DNA of 64,000 nucleotides, taken from contig OZ218950.1 in assembly GCA_965112735.1 (NCBI GenBank), positions 6,014,001-6,078,000 on the forward strand. Reading direction: 5' to 3'. The first letter of the stretch is position 1. The number at the start of each line of letters is the position of its first letter. The notes beneath the pieces are model-generated. The model made no database searches. It was not told the DNA's origin and was given only the letters and a program-made list of their open reading frames with translations. The DNA is from Phaeosaccion multiseriatum. Its lineage: Eukaryota > Ochrophyta, other classes. Position numbers and translations under genes: made by a program. This document shows, one piece after another, positions 11,180-22,579 of the stretch.

Positions 11180-12415
11180 TCAGGCGTTACGCGAATTGGG
11201 CGTAACCGACGTGCTGGACGATGTGCGCAGTAGAGGCATACCGCTCTCTGGCGTCTTGGGGGCTGCTTGCTTCCTGAGCTCCGCCTCCCTCCCCTTCAAC
11301 CGCTCCTCCTCCGGCTCCTGCTGTGGCTGGTGGTCCAGCTTGGGCTTGGAAGTGGGCTTGTATCCGTACAAAAAGGTTGCGGCGATGACCAATATACCGC
11401 CCCCGATGAACAAGTAAGTGATGGAAAAGTCAAAGAACAGGTAGCTCACAATGCACGTCAGCACAATGCTCAGACTCGTGGCGAAACCCTTGACAATGTT
11501 GTCGGCGTACTTGACAACCATTGCCACCACGAGCCCACCGAGTGAGTTCAGCGCCACCGCCGCCCAAACGCTGACATTGTAACCGTAGAAGAAGCCGTTT
11601 GTACGCACGCTTTCCCCGTCCTTGCCAAACACCGCAAACAGACCGAGGAGCAGGCCGAAGGAGGCAAGTTGAATGTTGCGGACCCACAGGCTAACCTTGC
11701 TTCCCTTGAGTACCTTCTCAAAGTACACACCGGCAAAGCCGCTCGTGCAGCAGGCCATGAGCACGGCCCCAATCCCCACCACGCTATTCATTTGCGACTC
11801 CATCACCAACACTTCGTCCACCCCCTCCCCTGCCCCGCCCACATCCACCAGTACCTCATCCCCCCCTCCAGCCATCGTGCTCCCTGTTGCCGCCACCGCC
11901 GCCGCCGCCGTTGCTGCTGCTGCTGCTGCGGTTGCTGCTGCTGCCATTTGCACCAGCCCCACACCAAGGGCCAGCATGGCCAGACTGATCCATTGGGTGA
12001 TGCTAATGGCCTTGTTGAGCATCACCATGGACAAGAGAGCAGTAGTGAGGATCTTGAGCTGGTACAGGAGCTGATATGTCGGCCCCTCGAGATTGCTAAT
12101 GGCCACATAGGCGAGATTGTTTTGCAGCACGTAGAGGCCTGCGGGCACAGACATTTTGAGCATGTCCAGAGGGGAGCCGAAAATGTCTCTCTTGACGGTG
12201 GCCACCATCTGGCTCACCCCGCCGTCCTCCCACGTCTGCAAGAGTATGCTGCACACCACCTTGGTGAGCTCTGCGCATACCACAGCCGTAGTGGTGGCGT
12301 ACTGGGCATCGTCCTGTCCGGACGACGAGGAGCGAGAGTACCGCATGAAGAGAGCCAAAGCGCTGTTCTGCAGGACGAGCACCACCAGCACGGCGGCCTT
12401 CGTGCTGGAGCCCAT
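11180..12415 (-). CDS. Nucleotide-sugar transporter (SLC35A / UDP-galactose or CMP-sialic acid transporter family)
   Basis: A single-exon gene of 411 residues starting at ATG 12415. The family moves nucleotide sugars into the Golgi lumen in exchange for the nucleoside monophosphate. Many hydrophobic segments are visible, and the signature stretch GPTYQLLYQLKILTTALLS is typical of SLC35A-type proteins, as are LQNNLAYVA upstream and the C-terminal VKYADNIVKGFATSLSI. An Ala-rich and acidic loop of about 50 residues (about 155-210) interrupts the usual order and carries GCC/GCT repeats at DNA level. The C-terminal tail is Pro/Lys-rich and cytosolic by prediction. Substrate cannot be told from sequence alone. 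It is unusual here in lacking introns. It is divergently paired with the YebC-type gene, sharing a 548-base promoter region. Confidence 0.9.
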   Translation of the reverse strand: MGSSTKAAVLVVLVLQNSALALFMRYSRSSSSGQDDAQYATTTAVVCAELTKVVCSILLQTWEDGGVSQMVATVKRDIFGSPLDMLKMSVPAGLYVLQNNLAYVAISNLEGPTYQLLYQLKILTTALLSMVMLNKAISITQWISLAMLALGVGLVQMAAAATAAAAAATAAAAVAATGSTMAGGGDEVLVDVGGAGEGVDEVLVMESQMNSVVGIGAVLMACCTSGFAGVYFEKVLKGSKVSLWVRNIQLASFGLLLGLFAVFGKDGESVRTNGFFYGYNVSVWAAVALNSLGGLVVAMVVKYADNIVKGFATSLSIVLTCIVSYLFFDFSITYLFIGGGILVIAATFLYGYKPTSKPKLDHQPQQEPEEERLKGREAELRKQAAPKTPESGMPLLRTSSSTSVTPNSRNA

Positions 12416-12886
12416 GATCTCACGCGTGTGTGTACCCCCTGCTGGTGGTTTAGTAGTCGCAGGGGGGTGGGGAGGAGGAGGAGGAGGAGGAGGAGAAAAA
12501 GGGATGGGCTGTGCTCGTTGGGGGTATATTCTTCCGTGGCAAAATCTGCAAGCCTTGAGCGGTACCCCGGTCAGCTATCATTCTGCAACCAGCCGCGCCA
12601 TGCACACCCTCCTTAGGTGAAAACCTAGCTCTTTCCGTGCTCTCTGAGGCACCTCCCTCCCTCTTCGATACTCTTCAGGCCTTTTTCTCGTTTCCAAGCT
12701 CGGCGCCCTTGACAAGCTGGAACTCTGCTCTCCCCTTCTACTCACCTCACTCCAATGGTACCCCTTCTACGGCTGGAAGAAGATGCCCCTCTCTTCTCCT
12801 CCCCTCTACACACCCCTCTCCCTTACAGCGCGCAATATATACATATGGGAACGCCATCAAGCCACACATGACGAACTATCCCACGG

Positions 12887-12906
12887 TTACGTAATTCATT
12901 ACGTAA
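12887..12906. promoter_or_regulatory. Palindrome TTACGTAAT-TC-ATTACGTAA in a divergent promoter
   Basis: Two perfect 9-base arms separated by two bases, 58 bases upstream of the YebC-type start codon and in the 548-base space shared with the transporter gene. TTACGTAA is the classic core bound by several bZIP families; binding here is inferred. The same core occurs in other start-proximal regions of the window (22424 and 26465). Confidence 0.5.
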
Positions 12907-12963
12907 GCAAAGAGACCCAACCCTTCCTTATTTTTTCCTTTATTGCAACCTACACGTCTAGGG

Positions 12964-14311
12964 ATGATAGCAGCATCTTCTCTTTTCATCTTAGCTGCGG
13001 CTCTCACCGTCCCGGCCGGTGCGTTCGTGCCCGCGACGCCCGGCGGCCTGGTGGCGTCGCACAATGCCAAAAACAGTCTTGGTGCATGTTCAAGCTGTTC
13101 AAGGAGGCTTCCCTCCTCACACAAGAGGGCGCGGCCGCTGTGCATGGGCAGGCGAAGCGAGAAAATAGCCAGGACGAAGGGAAAGGGGGATGCAAAGGTA
13201 GATATCCCCTTTTTATCTCATATCATAGCCACAGCTACTGCTCCTTGCCTGATTTCCTTCCACCCCTCATTCTCTCTATATGCTTGCTTTGCTGCCCTGC
13301 TCACTCAGAGGGCCAAAGACTTTGCAAGGTGCGGAAAGAAGATCCAAATGGCTGTGAAGGCGGGGGGCGAGGACGAATCGACCAATAAGGTGGGGCTCCA
13401 CGGTACTTTGCTTCTCTTGCGTCCTCCTGTGCGCGCGTGCCTGACCCTTGTCAACACCTCCCTCCATACAGGCATTAGCCGACGCTATAAAGGATGCATT
13501 GGCAAACAACTTACCCAAAGACAATATTAACCGAGCCATCAAAAGAGCGATGGACTCGAAAGAGGGCAACGACTTCGCGGTGACGGTATACGAGGCGTAT
13601 GGGCACGGAGGAGCAGGCTTCATTGTCTCCTGCCTCACAGACAACATTAACCGGGCCAACGCAGACGTCAAGCTTGCCATGAGGAAGAACGGCATGAGCG
13701 TGGCGGCGACGGGCTCGGTGGCTTTTCAATTTTCTCGGAAGGGGCGATTGGCGACGACGGATGCAGTGGACGAGGAGCAGGCAATAGAGGCTGCCATAGA
13801 AGCGGACATTGACGACGTGCAGGTAATACGAGATGATACTTACCACTTATGGGACATTAAAGATGGATTCCCTACTGTACGCAGAGGAGACGCATGACAG
13901 TACAGGGGCTCTGTCCCCCTTAATTGTCTTCAGACGGGGGGCTGGGCTTTTAGGGGGGAAGCCTTCAAGGGGACCACACCACAGAATATGTATTTTGATT
14001 CTTGCATTGTGGCTGATCCTGGTGTTGTTGGTCTACTTAAACCCAAACTGACTGGCAACTGAACTGTGAACACACAGGTGGTGGAGGGGGACGAAGACGG
14101 GGTGACTTGGGTCCTCACGGAGCCTGGAGACATCAATGCCCTCCAGAAGGCCCTTAGTGCCTCGGCTGGCGTGACCGGCAAAGTCGACCTGTGCTACAGC
14201 CCCAATGTTCTTGTGGACTGCTCGGACGAGGACCTTGATCTCAACCTCGTTGCGATAGAGGCGCTGGAGGCTTTAGATGATGTGGATACGATCGAGCACA
14301 ACATGGCTTGA
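12964..14311 (+). CDS. YebC/TACO1-family protein with plastid-type leader
   Basis: Four exons with GT-AG introns and agreeing phases: 12964-13197, 13309-13389, 13472-13822, 14078-14311; 299 residues. The start ATG 12964 gives a hydrophobic signal peptide (ASSLFILAAALTVPAGAF) whose end resembles the heterokont ASAFAP site, then a basic transit-like stretch; plastid import is therefore likely. The mature part matches the YebC/PmpR/TACO1 family: RAKDFARCGKKI..AVKAGG, DNINRAIKRA, YEAYGHGGAGFIV, DNINRANADVK, GSVAFQFSRKG, and the C-terminal AIEALEALDDVDTIEHNM. Bacterial members regulate transcription; mitochondrial TACO1 aids translation of COX1, and recent bacterial work links YebC to polyproline translation. 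A role in organelle translation is the likeliest inference. The family's start MAGHSKWANIKHRK is replaced by a shorter GRRSEKIARTKGKGDAK. Confidence 0.92.
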
Positions 14312-16118
14312 GCCATCCACTGCCATCCCCCCCTACCACATCGAGCAACGGTCCGAACAATTGTCTGCCTGTATGTCAGACGGTCTGTCTGTCTGTCTGC
14401 CTGACTGTGTCTGTTTAGTCTCTCAATCTGCCAGGCCATCTTGTTGTCTGTGTGTCTGGCTCCCTTGGGCCCGAGAGCACAACTAGGCAGTCTGACGTAC
14501 CATGGCAAGGCAAGGGGAACGGCGCCCCACGTTACGCAAAAGTTTCCGCATCACGTGCGGCCTCAATAGATTAGGCGTGCCCTGCTGCACAGAATCAAGC
14601 AGCATAGGGGTGAAGGTGGTGTGACTGCTACATTGAATCAACCCCCCCCCCCCCCCCCCTCCTCCTATAAAAGAAATAAAGAAAGCAGGTTCTAAGTCCT
14701 CACGCCTTTTCGACTCCCTTCCCCCCCTACCCACGGCACCGGTTGTTGTGTATTCAAAATTGGATGGGCGCAAGCAACCCTCTGCGCCTTGTTTGATACC
14801 ACACACTCACCACACTTTCCCTCCCCCCCCCTCCCACCCCGCCGCTGGGCCATCTCAGAACAAGGGTGGACCCGCTCGGCCTTGGACAGGACTAGAGCTT
14901 ACGGTGGCCATGAGCTGCCATAACCTGGAAGCCGGTCGCCCTAGCCCGTGAGTCCGAATCGTACAGCCGGTCGACTGCTCATCGGTAAGCCTTGCGCAGT
15001 AGTCCCCATCTCCTACCCTTACTGTGCGCATACCCTCGGCCCTGTATCGAGTTCGATTTTCGCCTCGAATTTCGCGTGTCGAGGTCGACTTTGACCTCAA
15101 GCCGACCTCGACATTGTCTGGAACCCGCCGCCATAAGCTGCAATCCTGTCCAGAGTTGAGGCCTTCCACCCCGGGCGAATTGCCTCCTGCACACTGGGGC
15201 CGGCGAGTAGCCCCTCTCCTTGACCCCCCCCACCGTCAGTAGGATAGTCAGTCAGTCAGCCAGCCAGCCAGCCAGCCAGGCAGGCAGGCAGCCCAAGCTG
15301 ATGCCACCCCCCTTCTCTCATGGTTTCCTTGTCTCGCAGCTGCTGCAGGACGTGTCACAGACGGTACCGTGGCAAGACAAATAGACCATGGGAGAAGGCG
15401 CGTGACATCATTTTGGTCTGCCTGTCTGCCTGTCTGCCTGTCTGCCTGTGTGGTTGACTGAGGGCTTGACTGACCTCTCCCCTCCAGCCTCCTTCCCAGG
15501 GGGGCGGGGTCAGAGAGATGGTCTCTCGGAATCGCAGGAGTGGTCCTGGGTTTCCTTCCCATTGTACCACTCGTGCTCCGCTCCTGCCAAACACACAGCA
15601 GCTAAGGCTAGCCTTGCCCCTGCCCCGCCGCTCGGGGCAGCGCTTCATCCTCTTCCTCATCATCATCATCATCATCATCGTCGTCGTCGACGTGGCTTGT
15701 GGTGCTGTCCTCGGCGTCCACCGCCGTGAGCTGTACCCACCACACACCAACCCTTTTGATACCCTCTGCTGCTTGTACTGTTGAGCAGAGACTTCGCCTC
15801 CTCCGCCATGGCTCACGTCCATATGGTGGCCACGGTTACGGTAACATGCGTTTCGAATCCAAACCGAAGCGCCAGGTGCCGCATCCTTCCCCTTCGCTGC
15901 TTGTACATGAAGAGAGAGAGAGAGTGTGTGTGTATGAGAGAGGGAGAGGGAGGGTAGGAGAAAGAGAGAACAGCCCTCTTCAGGGCACAAGAGCAGTGGT
16001 GGGAAGGTAGCTCGCGCCAGTGCGCTAGGAGCCCTCCCTCCCGTTCTCCCTCTCTCTCTCTCTCTCTCTCCCTCCCTCTCTCTCTCCCCCCTCTCAAGCA
16101 CCCATACCCCATCCCTCC
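14312..16118. other. Intergenic region between convergent genes
   Basis: No gene is supported. Just after the YebC stop lies a CCATCCACTGCCATCCC motif (14313-14329). A poly-C run lies at 14641-14659, followed by A-rich AATAAAG at 14676, a possible polyadenylation signal. GCCA/GGCA tetranucleotides occur at 15257-15290, CTGCCTGT at 15418-15450, (CAT)n at 15657-15680, and GA/CT tracts at 15910-16090 that adjoin the 3' end of the sulfotransferase gene. A hairpin at 15077-15113 is listed separately. Confidence 0.55.
15077..15113. other. Inverted repeat, 11-base arms, 15-base loop
   Basis: TGTCGAGGTCG at 15077-15087 and its exact reverse complement CGACCTCGACA at 15103-15113. The flanks are also rich in TCGA steps. 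It could fold in DNA or RNA, but nothing around it shows what it does. Confidence 0.6.
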
Positions 16119-18670
16119 TCAGAAGTAATCCCCGAAGAGCTCGTAGTCTCCCTTGTACGTCTTCTTGACAATCTTTTCCACTTCTTCCGTCATAAAGTTC
16201 GCCATGGCCGCGTGTGCATTGCGTTGCTTCTGACTCGTGTCTTTGTTGGTAGCAAAGCGTCCAGTTAAGAAATCGATCAATTCGGCCTTGCGCTCGGGCG
16301 AGGGCATGATCAGGCTGCGAGAGACGTCCTCGCCGACTGTGGACAGATTGGCGAAGCTGTACACGTCGTATTTGGAAATCGCCTTTTGGATACCACAAAA
16401 GCTGGAAGTCAAGGAAGGGCATGGAGAGAAGAGGGGAGGAAAGGAAAGGACACACAAAAGCGTAACAACGAAACAAAAGGAGGGGAGGTTATTGAAGCAA
16501 GCTTGGCTGTAGGAGGGTAGGTTATTGAAGCAAGCTTGGCTGTTCCTTTAGTGAGAGGCGAGACGTGTATGGTTCATGCCAAACACATAAGGAGCGAGGG
16601 AGCAGCGAGAAAGGGTCAACGACCGGGCTTCCCCCCGGTCACTGCTGCGAACGCAAATCCTCTGCGGCTCAAAGCCCTCCTTCTTTCGTACTGCTGATGC
16701 GTCTTTCTCTCGCTCGCTCTCCTTCTTAAGAAAAAAAGGAAAGCACAGCAACAGGCAGCAGAGGCAAGCAAGCACCAGAGGCAAGCACCAGACAGACAAA
16801 AACGGCATCGCCACGTACTTACTACGTACGTACTTCCTACTTACCAGTGCTGAGGTCTCCAGTGCGAGTTAACCTTGCACCCTTTGGCCTTAATGTCCCT
16901 CTGCACGGCCTTGGCCCACTGCACAAACACCTTTTCTCTGTGCATACGCATGAGGGCGGCAAAGAGGCCCTGGGTTTCCGCGTTGGGGGTTTTCGGAAGG
17001 GGCTTGTACCCGGGGGGGAAGAGCTCAGGCATGAATTGGAGGTAGGGGCAGTTCCTGCGGGGGCGTGGAGGGAGATGGGGGAGAGAGGGCGAACATGAGA
17101 TACAGGGAGAGAGAGAAACAGATAGATACATGGAGAGCAAGGACTCTACCGCACGTAAAGGGAGGAGCCACTCTTCGCTTCTCTCAACTCTAAAGGTGTG
17201 GTGGTGTGGTGAGCACTTACACGTATTCGCGCTGAGAATTGGCGCACTTTTGCAGAAATCCGCTCAAGAGCCGCTCCTTAGGGTCGCGAACCTTTGGAGC
17301 AGGCGATAAGAAGGAGGGTGGGCAAGGAAAGCAAGGAGGGGGGGGCGGGGTGAGGAGGAGGAGGAGGTAAAAGTGCTTAGGCAGAGGCAGACGGCCGAAC
17401 TCGATACGCCTGGGCGCCCTCTGGGTGTGAAGGGACACTCCACCCCACACACGTGACGCACTTAGTAAGTAGGGGCACAAAGTAGGCATTCAGACATGAG
17501 ACAAAACCAAACGTCGTCGGTACAGAAACAGACACACAAAAGAGAAAAGAAGGGAGGGGGGCAGCGGGATGGCAACAGAGGGGGAGATAATGCACTACTT
17601 ACAATGACGAACTTGACGATACGAGGGTCGTTGATAATGTCATTGGCGGCAGCCATGCCCTGGTCTGCCAGCAGGGGAATGCCGTTCTTGCGCGCGGCGT
17701 GAATGGGGCCCGTTTCCCACTCCTCCACCCCTAGCATCCATCGGAAGCTTTTGCGCCACTCCGCACACGCCACCTTCGCGATAGGGCAGAACACCACTCC
17801 GTCGTCCGGCACCACCATGGCCGGCTGGTGCTTGTGCGCGGCCATGTAAATCTTTCTATTGGGGTCGTTGGCCTCTTGCATACGCACCTCCTTGGCTCTC
17901 GCCCGGTCCTCCTTCTTCCTCTTCTTGCGGCTCCGCTTGCGCTCGCCATTGAGCTTCTGGCTGACCCTGTCGCTGGTCATATCGTCGTCATTATCATCAT
18001 CATCATCATCATCATCATCGTCGTCATCATCATCACCATCATCATCGTCCACTCCCGCCACAGGACCGACATACTCGCCGTCAACATCATTCCCCCCCTG
18101 CCCGCCAATAAGGTGGCCGGCACCGCCTGCACCATTCGAAACACCACCGCCGTTGCCATCTTGGCCACCCCCGCCACCTCCTTCCTTCTGACCAGGCCCT
18201 TGGCCGGAGTCATCCGCGTCGTCCTCAGTCTCTGGGTCGTTGGGGTTTCCCACTCGCCCAGTTCGAAACACCACCGCCCGTTCTTCATTGTTCTTGCTCT
18301 TTAATAGCGGTGCGTCTTGCGCTGTCCCTGCCTCAGAAGTATCGTCCCCTCCTTGTTGTATGAAATCAGCCTCCACTTGATTGATCCCCACCTCCAAGTC
18401 CGCCCCTTTTGCGGCTTCTGCTTCTCTGGCTGCGGCAGCCTCCGCCATTGCGAGCTTTTCAAGCGCCACCTTTGCAGCTGCCGCGCGCGCTACTGACGAC
18501 TCCTCCCTATGATCCGGCTCAGGTACTACGGTGAGATGCTTCGGAGGCGCAAGAGAAACCCCTGCGGGGAGAGTGCTGTCAGGCCGGCCCCGCCCACCCA
18601 AGAGTTGCCACACTGTGAGCAGCCCCAGCACCAGCAGGAGCGCAGCATACCTCAACGGAAGCGTGGGCAT
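16119..18670 (-). CDS. Golgi-type carbohydrate sulfotransferase (type II membrane protein)
   Basis: Four exons: 17603-18670, 17221-17291, 16845-17054, 16119-16401; phases agree and the protein is 543 residues. Residues 6-24 form a membrane anchor after a short cytosolic tail. A long Ala/Glu-rich, Gly-rich and then acidic linker follows, including a run of about 20 Asp encoded by GAT/GAC repeats (18000-18055), then a basic KRSRKKRKKEDRARAK stretch. The catalytic part begins at DDGVVFCPIAKVACAEWRKS, the usual 5'-phosphosulfate-binding region of the family 2 / HNK-1-type sulfotransferases. It continues with VRDPKERLLSGFLQKCAN (3'-phosphate-binding RDPxxRLLSGF) and NSHWRPQH, which matches the conserved HWxPQ element. 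These enzymes transfer sulfate from PAPS to glycans in the Golgi, so a role in sulfated polysaccharide is likely. The acceptor is unknown. Confidence 0.9.
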
Positions 18671-19004
18671 CTGTACTCTCTTGTCTATCTACGGACGGCA
18701 GCAAGTGGGAGGCTTTCCTCCTCCTCCTGGAAGCAGGGGCACCCGCTGCCAATATGGCCTCTGCGCTTGACGGAACGATTGTTGACCACCGGGGCGGAGT
18801 TGGAATGAGGGACTGCTTCAGCCAGCACCTTGATTCACACTGCTGTTGTTCTTCCTGCTGCTGCTCCTTCTGCTATCCAGGTAATTTCTGCGCAATCGCA
18901 ATCTTAACTGATTTCATTTCCGAGTCGAGACGGTTTTAAGGTTGAGGTCAACCGCCCGCCCCCCCCCCACGGCCCTCTCCACGGCTGCACACCCTTCCCG
19001 AAAA
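18671..19004. promoter_or_regulatory. Divergent promoter region, sulfotransferase / ankyrin gene
   Basis: A 334-base space between two start codons on opposite strands. It contains a GCTGCT-rich patch at 18840-18865 and a run of nine C at 18959-18968. No TATA box or TTACGTAA core is evident. Confidence 0.4.
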
Positions 19005-21012
19005 ATGGTAGTTGACTTGGATGCCAAGGGGCTGCCCATCCATCTCGCGTGTAGGGCCAACGACGCCTCGCTGGTCCGAGACATCGTTAAGGCCAGAAGA
19101 ATCGACATCGAAGACAGCGACGTCTTGGGCGACACACCTCTCCTCAAGGCGGTGCGTGCAAGCATAGCTTCCGTCTGTCTCTTCATTGCACACGCAATCC
19201 GAATACTTCATCTTGCTCTCACCCCGCTTCTCTCTCTTCCTCTCTCCCTCCCTCCCTCCCTCCCAACCTCCTTCCTCTGCCTCACTCTCTCCTCTCCATC
19301 TTTTACTCTCCCCCCCACCCCCTTCTCCCTCTCTCTCTCTCACTCTCTCTCCCTTTCACACTCATTCTCACTCTCTCTCTGTCTCTCGATCTCTCTCTCT
19401 CTCTCCGTGTGTCTCTTCTCTTTCCCTCCCTCTCTCTGTACGTCTGTCTCTGTCCATACCCACGCAGGTGAGATACAAGGCCCTTGATTGTGTCAAAGTT
19501 CTAATAGCGGGCGGGGCGTCCACTCAGGCGCGCGACGAACAGGGCTGGACGTGCCTTCACATCGTCGCAGCGAACGGACACTTGGCTACTTTCCGCCTCC
19601 TCCTCGACGTTGGTGCGGTGACAGGGCGACTCGACGTTGAGGTAAATAGTGTGTGAAACCCTTGCCTGGCCGCTGCTGACTCACCTGATACGACTACTAC
19701 TACTGCTGCTACGACTGTGACCAACCCCCGCCACTATCTCTCGCTCTCGCTGCGACTTGCAGGCCCGGACGGAGGAGCATGAGGACACCCCGCTTCACTT
19801 CGCCACCTACCATGATCGAGAAGAGGTAGGGAGAGGTCCCGGCATGTGGGTTCGTGTCTCTACCGAACTAGATACTCAGAGCTAGATATTGGCCACACAT
19901 TCCTCCCTCCCTCCCACCCTCCCTCCCTCCCTCCCTCCCTCCCTCCCTCCCTCCCTCCCTCCCTCCCTCCCCCCTCCCTCACTCGCGTGGCCACTAAAAA
20001 ATGTCCCCCCTCCCCATCCGTATGGTGTGGTGGGCTCTCTCTCTTGGCGATTCAGATGGTGAAGGAGCTTCTGCGGAACGGAGCAGATCCCATGGCGAGG
20101 AACGCAAACGGTCAGAGACCCCTGGAGGTGCGCAACAATTAAGGCATTTGTGTTTGTGACACGGTGGAAGGAAGGCACATCTAGTAGCTTGGAGGCCTCC
20201 GTAAAAGGGGTAGGGATCGGTCGGTCGGTCGGTCGGTCGGTCGGTCGGTCGGTCGGTCGGTCGAGAAAGAGAATCCCGCGGGCCTTGTTTGCTCAGTCAC
20301 AGCTGATGAACAGTCGTTTGGTGTGTGGTCTCCTCCCCCCATCTCACCCTTTCGTTTCATTAGGTGATTCCTATTAAGTCAATAAGTACCCCCCCCCCGG
20401 TCTCAGGTGGTGCGATCGAGCGTGCGAATCAAGGACATGCTGGTGACGGCAATGAGCACTCGTCGAAGGAGCGATGACGTCGACGGTGGGGAGCAAGGGA
20501 GGGAGAATCAAAGCAGTAGAGGCAGTAGGAAGGGACTGGAGGAGTATGGTGTTGCAGATTCGATGACTCTCGTCCCCTCAGCTGCTGACAGCGACGTCGA
20601 TAGTGGTAGCAGTGAGAGTGAGGAGGACAGTGATCCCGTCGAAGGAGAGGAGGAGGAAGAAGGGAGGAGGCTGGAGGCCTTGGCGAGAATTGCTTTGGAC
20701 GAGCAGAGCCCTCTTAGGCACAACGACGCCAACAAGGCAAGGGGAGGAGGAGCAGCGGCGGCGGCAGCCGCGAGACGAAGGAGTAGTGGCACGGCAGGAG
20801 GAGCGGCAAGAGTAGCGGGAGCAGTGCCAGCTCCAGGAGGAGGAGGAGGAGGAGGAAACGTGCAAGTGCGACTGAGTCGAGCGTCGCGAGCGGCGGCAGA
20901 GAGAAGGGCAGAACGAATAGCAGCAGCCGCCGACAGCGACCGAGACGGGGCGTGGCTGCGGAAGGAGGATGGGGGGGCGAAAGGGGACAAGATCGAAATG
21001 CCGACAGGGTAG
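19005..21012 (+). CDS. Ankyrin-repeat protein with charged C-terminal half
   Basis: Five exons with agreeing phase 0 joins: 19005-19151, 19468-19641, 19763-19825, 20056-20127, 20407-21012; 353 residues. The start ATG 19005 is the first in frame. Residues about 1-150 hold four ankyrin units (GLPIHLACRANDASLVRDIV; DTPLLKAVRYKALDCVKVLI; GWTCLHIVAANGHLATFRLL; DTPLHFATYHDREEMVKELL), followed by GADPMARNANGQRPLEV. Introns tend to fall at similar places in the repeats. The last exon is Arg/Ser/Glu-rich, then Ala/Gly-rich (GCGGCG and GGAGGA repeats) and basic, and is probably disordered. Ankyrin units bind other proteins; no partner is suggested. Confidence 0.85.
19907..19980. repeat. (CCCT)n tract in ankyrin-gene intron
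   Basis: About 18 CCCT units on the sense strand within the intron ending at 20055. It is part of the expanded pyrimidine stretch upstream of that acceptor. Confidence 0.9.
20217..20262. repeat. (GGTC)n microsatellite in ankyrin-gene intron
   Basis: About 11 GGTC units inside the last intron. The same intron contains AAGTCAATAAGT (about 20375), also seen near two promoter regions. Confidence 0.9.
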
Positions 21013-21677
21013 ACTTCTTCTTGGATGGCAGCAGCCACGTTGACCCCTCCCTCTTTGTGTGACCGTAAGATTATGTATCGTATTATATATATATATATAC
21101 ACAATTACGTGCGGTATCATCTCCCTTTCTTTCCCGTGATGAAACGGTTGCTTTGATGCTGCTGATGTTGCTGCTCGTGTGGAGCGAGAGGGCGAACACA
21201 ACTCACAACTTCCATGACGGACGCACATACGCGGCGTGCACTTTGATCATGGACAAGGATCGCCACCCACACGTTGTCCTTGAGGAGCGTAGGGCCATGT
21301 TCTTGATGAAGGTGTAGGCTATGTCGTCCGTAGCATTCTCACCACCCTGTCGCTCAAAACCCCTTGGAGGAAGGCCAGAGTCTCAATGCTGAAAAAATTT
21401 GATGCGCTGTCGCTGGGGTCCGCCATCGTTGCCGGTGCGAGTCAGCCGACCCGCTCCGAGCTCGATATCCGTTGGGAAAGGCATAAGGACAGGGTAGGGC
21501 AGGGCTGGCGTCAGGCGGCGCGCTACCAGCTGTTGCGGTGCCACGGCACGCTATCAGCTCATGGCGTTGCCAGCAGCATACCTCGAACATTACAAAGATG
21601 TTCGGCCCTGTCAAGCCGGCCCACCTCGCGGCGCCGAGCTGAGTCCCTTCAAGCTGCGCACGTTTTCGTGTTCCTGT
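21013..21677. other. Intergenic region between convergent 3' ends
   Basis: No gene is supported. It holds an AT-rich patch with a TATATA run (21083-21103), probably 3' flanking DNA of the ankyrin gene. Confidence 0.5.
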
Positions 21678-22291
21678 CTAATAGCTGACAGCGTCCTGGA
21701 TGCGAGCCGGGTGCGGCTTTCCATCGAGCTTGCACGCCCCTCCTTGGCAGTACCCATCCCGGAGGATGGTCTGCGGGTCGTTGTGGTGGCAAGACCCTCC
21801 GTGACATGTAGAGTCAATGCATTTGTCAAAGGTGCAGGAACCACCATTGCACGTTGGGTTTGTGCAGCTGGTGAAGTGGCAGGCTCCCCCGGGACAGTCT
21901 GAGTTGCTGCAGCCTATGAACGAGCACCCCCCGCTCTGGTGAACAAGAGAGCAAGTCAGGGAAGGTGGGGCAGCACGAGGAGCAGCGGTAGAGGGCTTTA
22001 GTCGCTCGTGATCTTGCGTATCATCCATTCACCAATGCCCCCTCTCATCGAAGATTACGTTGGCTCGCACTGCGCGACGACACTCATCACCGTGTCATCA
22101 TCAGAAGAAGGGGAAGGAGAGACGCCCACAGGGAGGCGAACAGCTCCCCTTTCTACTGTTTCTTCCGACACGGATGGCCTCACCTTGCAGACGTGGTCAC
22201 AGGGGGCATCCAGCAGTGGCTTGGCCGCTGCCCAGCTCGTTGCCGACACTGCAAAGAGCAAGGCCACCGCAAACATACGAATCCACGCCAT
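21678..22291 (-). CDS. Small secreted Cys-rich repeat protein
   Basis: Two exons: 22059-22291 and 21678-21933, about 162 residues from ATG 22291 (ATG 22312 would add seven). The N-terminus is a signal peptide (AWIRMFAVALLFAVSATSW), with no membrane segment after it. The second exon encodes tandem units of about 15 residues with the pattern G-G-x-C-x-F-x-x-C-x4-C-x-G-G, for example GGACHFTSCTNPTCNGG then GGSCTFDKCIDSTCHGG. The acceptor used is CACCAGAG|CGG, chosen because only it keeps the repeat frame after the donor at 22058. Extracellular or cell-wall disulfide-rich function is likely; I do not recognise a named family. It shares a divergent promoter with CCT8. Confidence 0.7.
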
Positions 22292-22420
22292 CCCCCCCTC
22301 TTCCTGGATCACAGAAGCTTCCCCCCTGCTCCTTCTCTCTAGATGCTTCTCCCCGCTCCCAGCCTCCTCTCCTTTCCGTATCCGCCTCGAGACAAATCGG
22401 ACAGGGTAGGGACGTAACGG

Positions 22421-22457
22421 AGAGTTACGTAAGCTTAGATTCTCCCATAAGTCAATA
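22421..22457. promoter_or_regulatory. AGAGTTACGTAAGCTTAGA plus TAAGTCAATA in a divergent promoter
   Basis: Between the start codons of the Cys-rich gene (minus) and CCT8 (plus), about 130 bases from one and 125 from the other. A near copy lies at 26463-26495 upstream of the FHA-like gene. The conserved elements are GAGTTACGTAA-CTTAGA and an AAGTCAATA-type element. Function as a bZIP-type site is inferred. Confidence 0.5.
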
Positions 22458-22579
22458 TATGCTCCCCTCGGGAAGACGGGTGAGTTTACTTGACCACAGG
22501 GAGCGGCGGGCGGGACTCATCTCTACCTATAGTAGCAGCAGCAGCAGCAGTAGCAGCAGCAGCAGCACTTGCGGTAGCC

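Noticed and set aside
11669-12616. 315-codon plus-strand frame opposite the nucleotide-sugar transporter
   Set aside because: It is the antisense shadow of a clear transporter gene; it is His/Arg-rich and has no domain.
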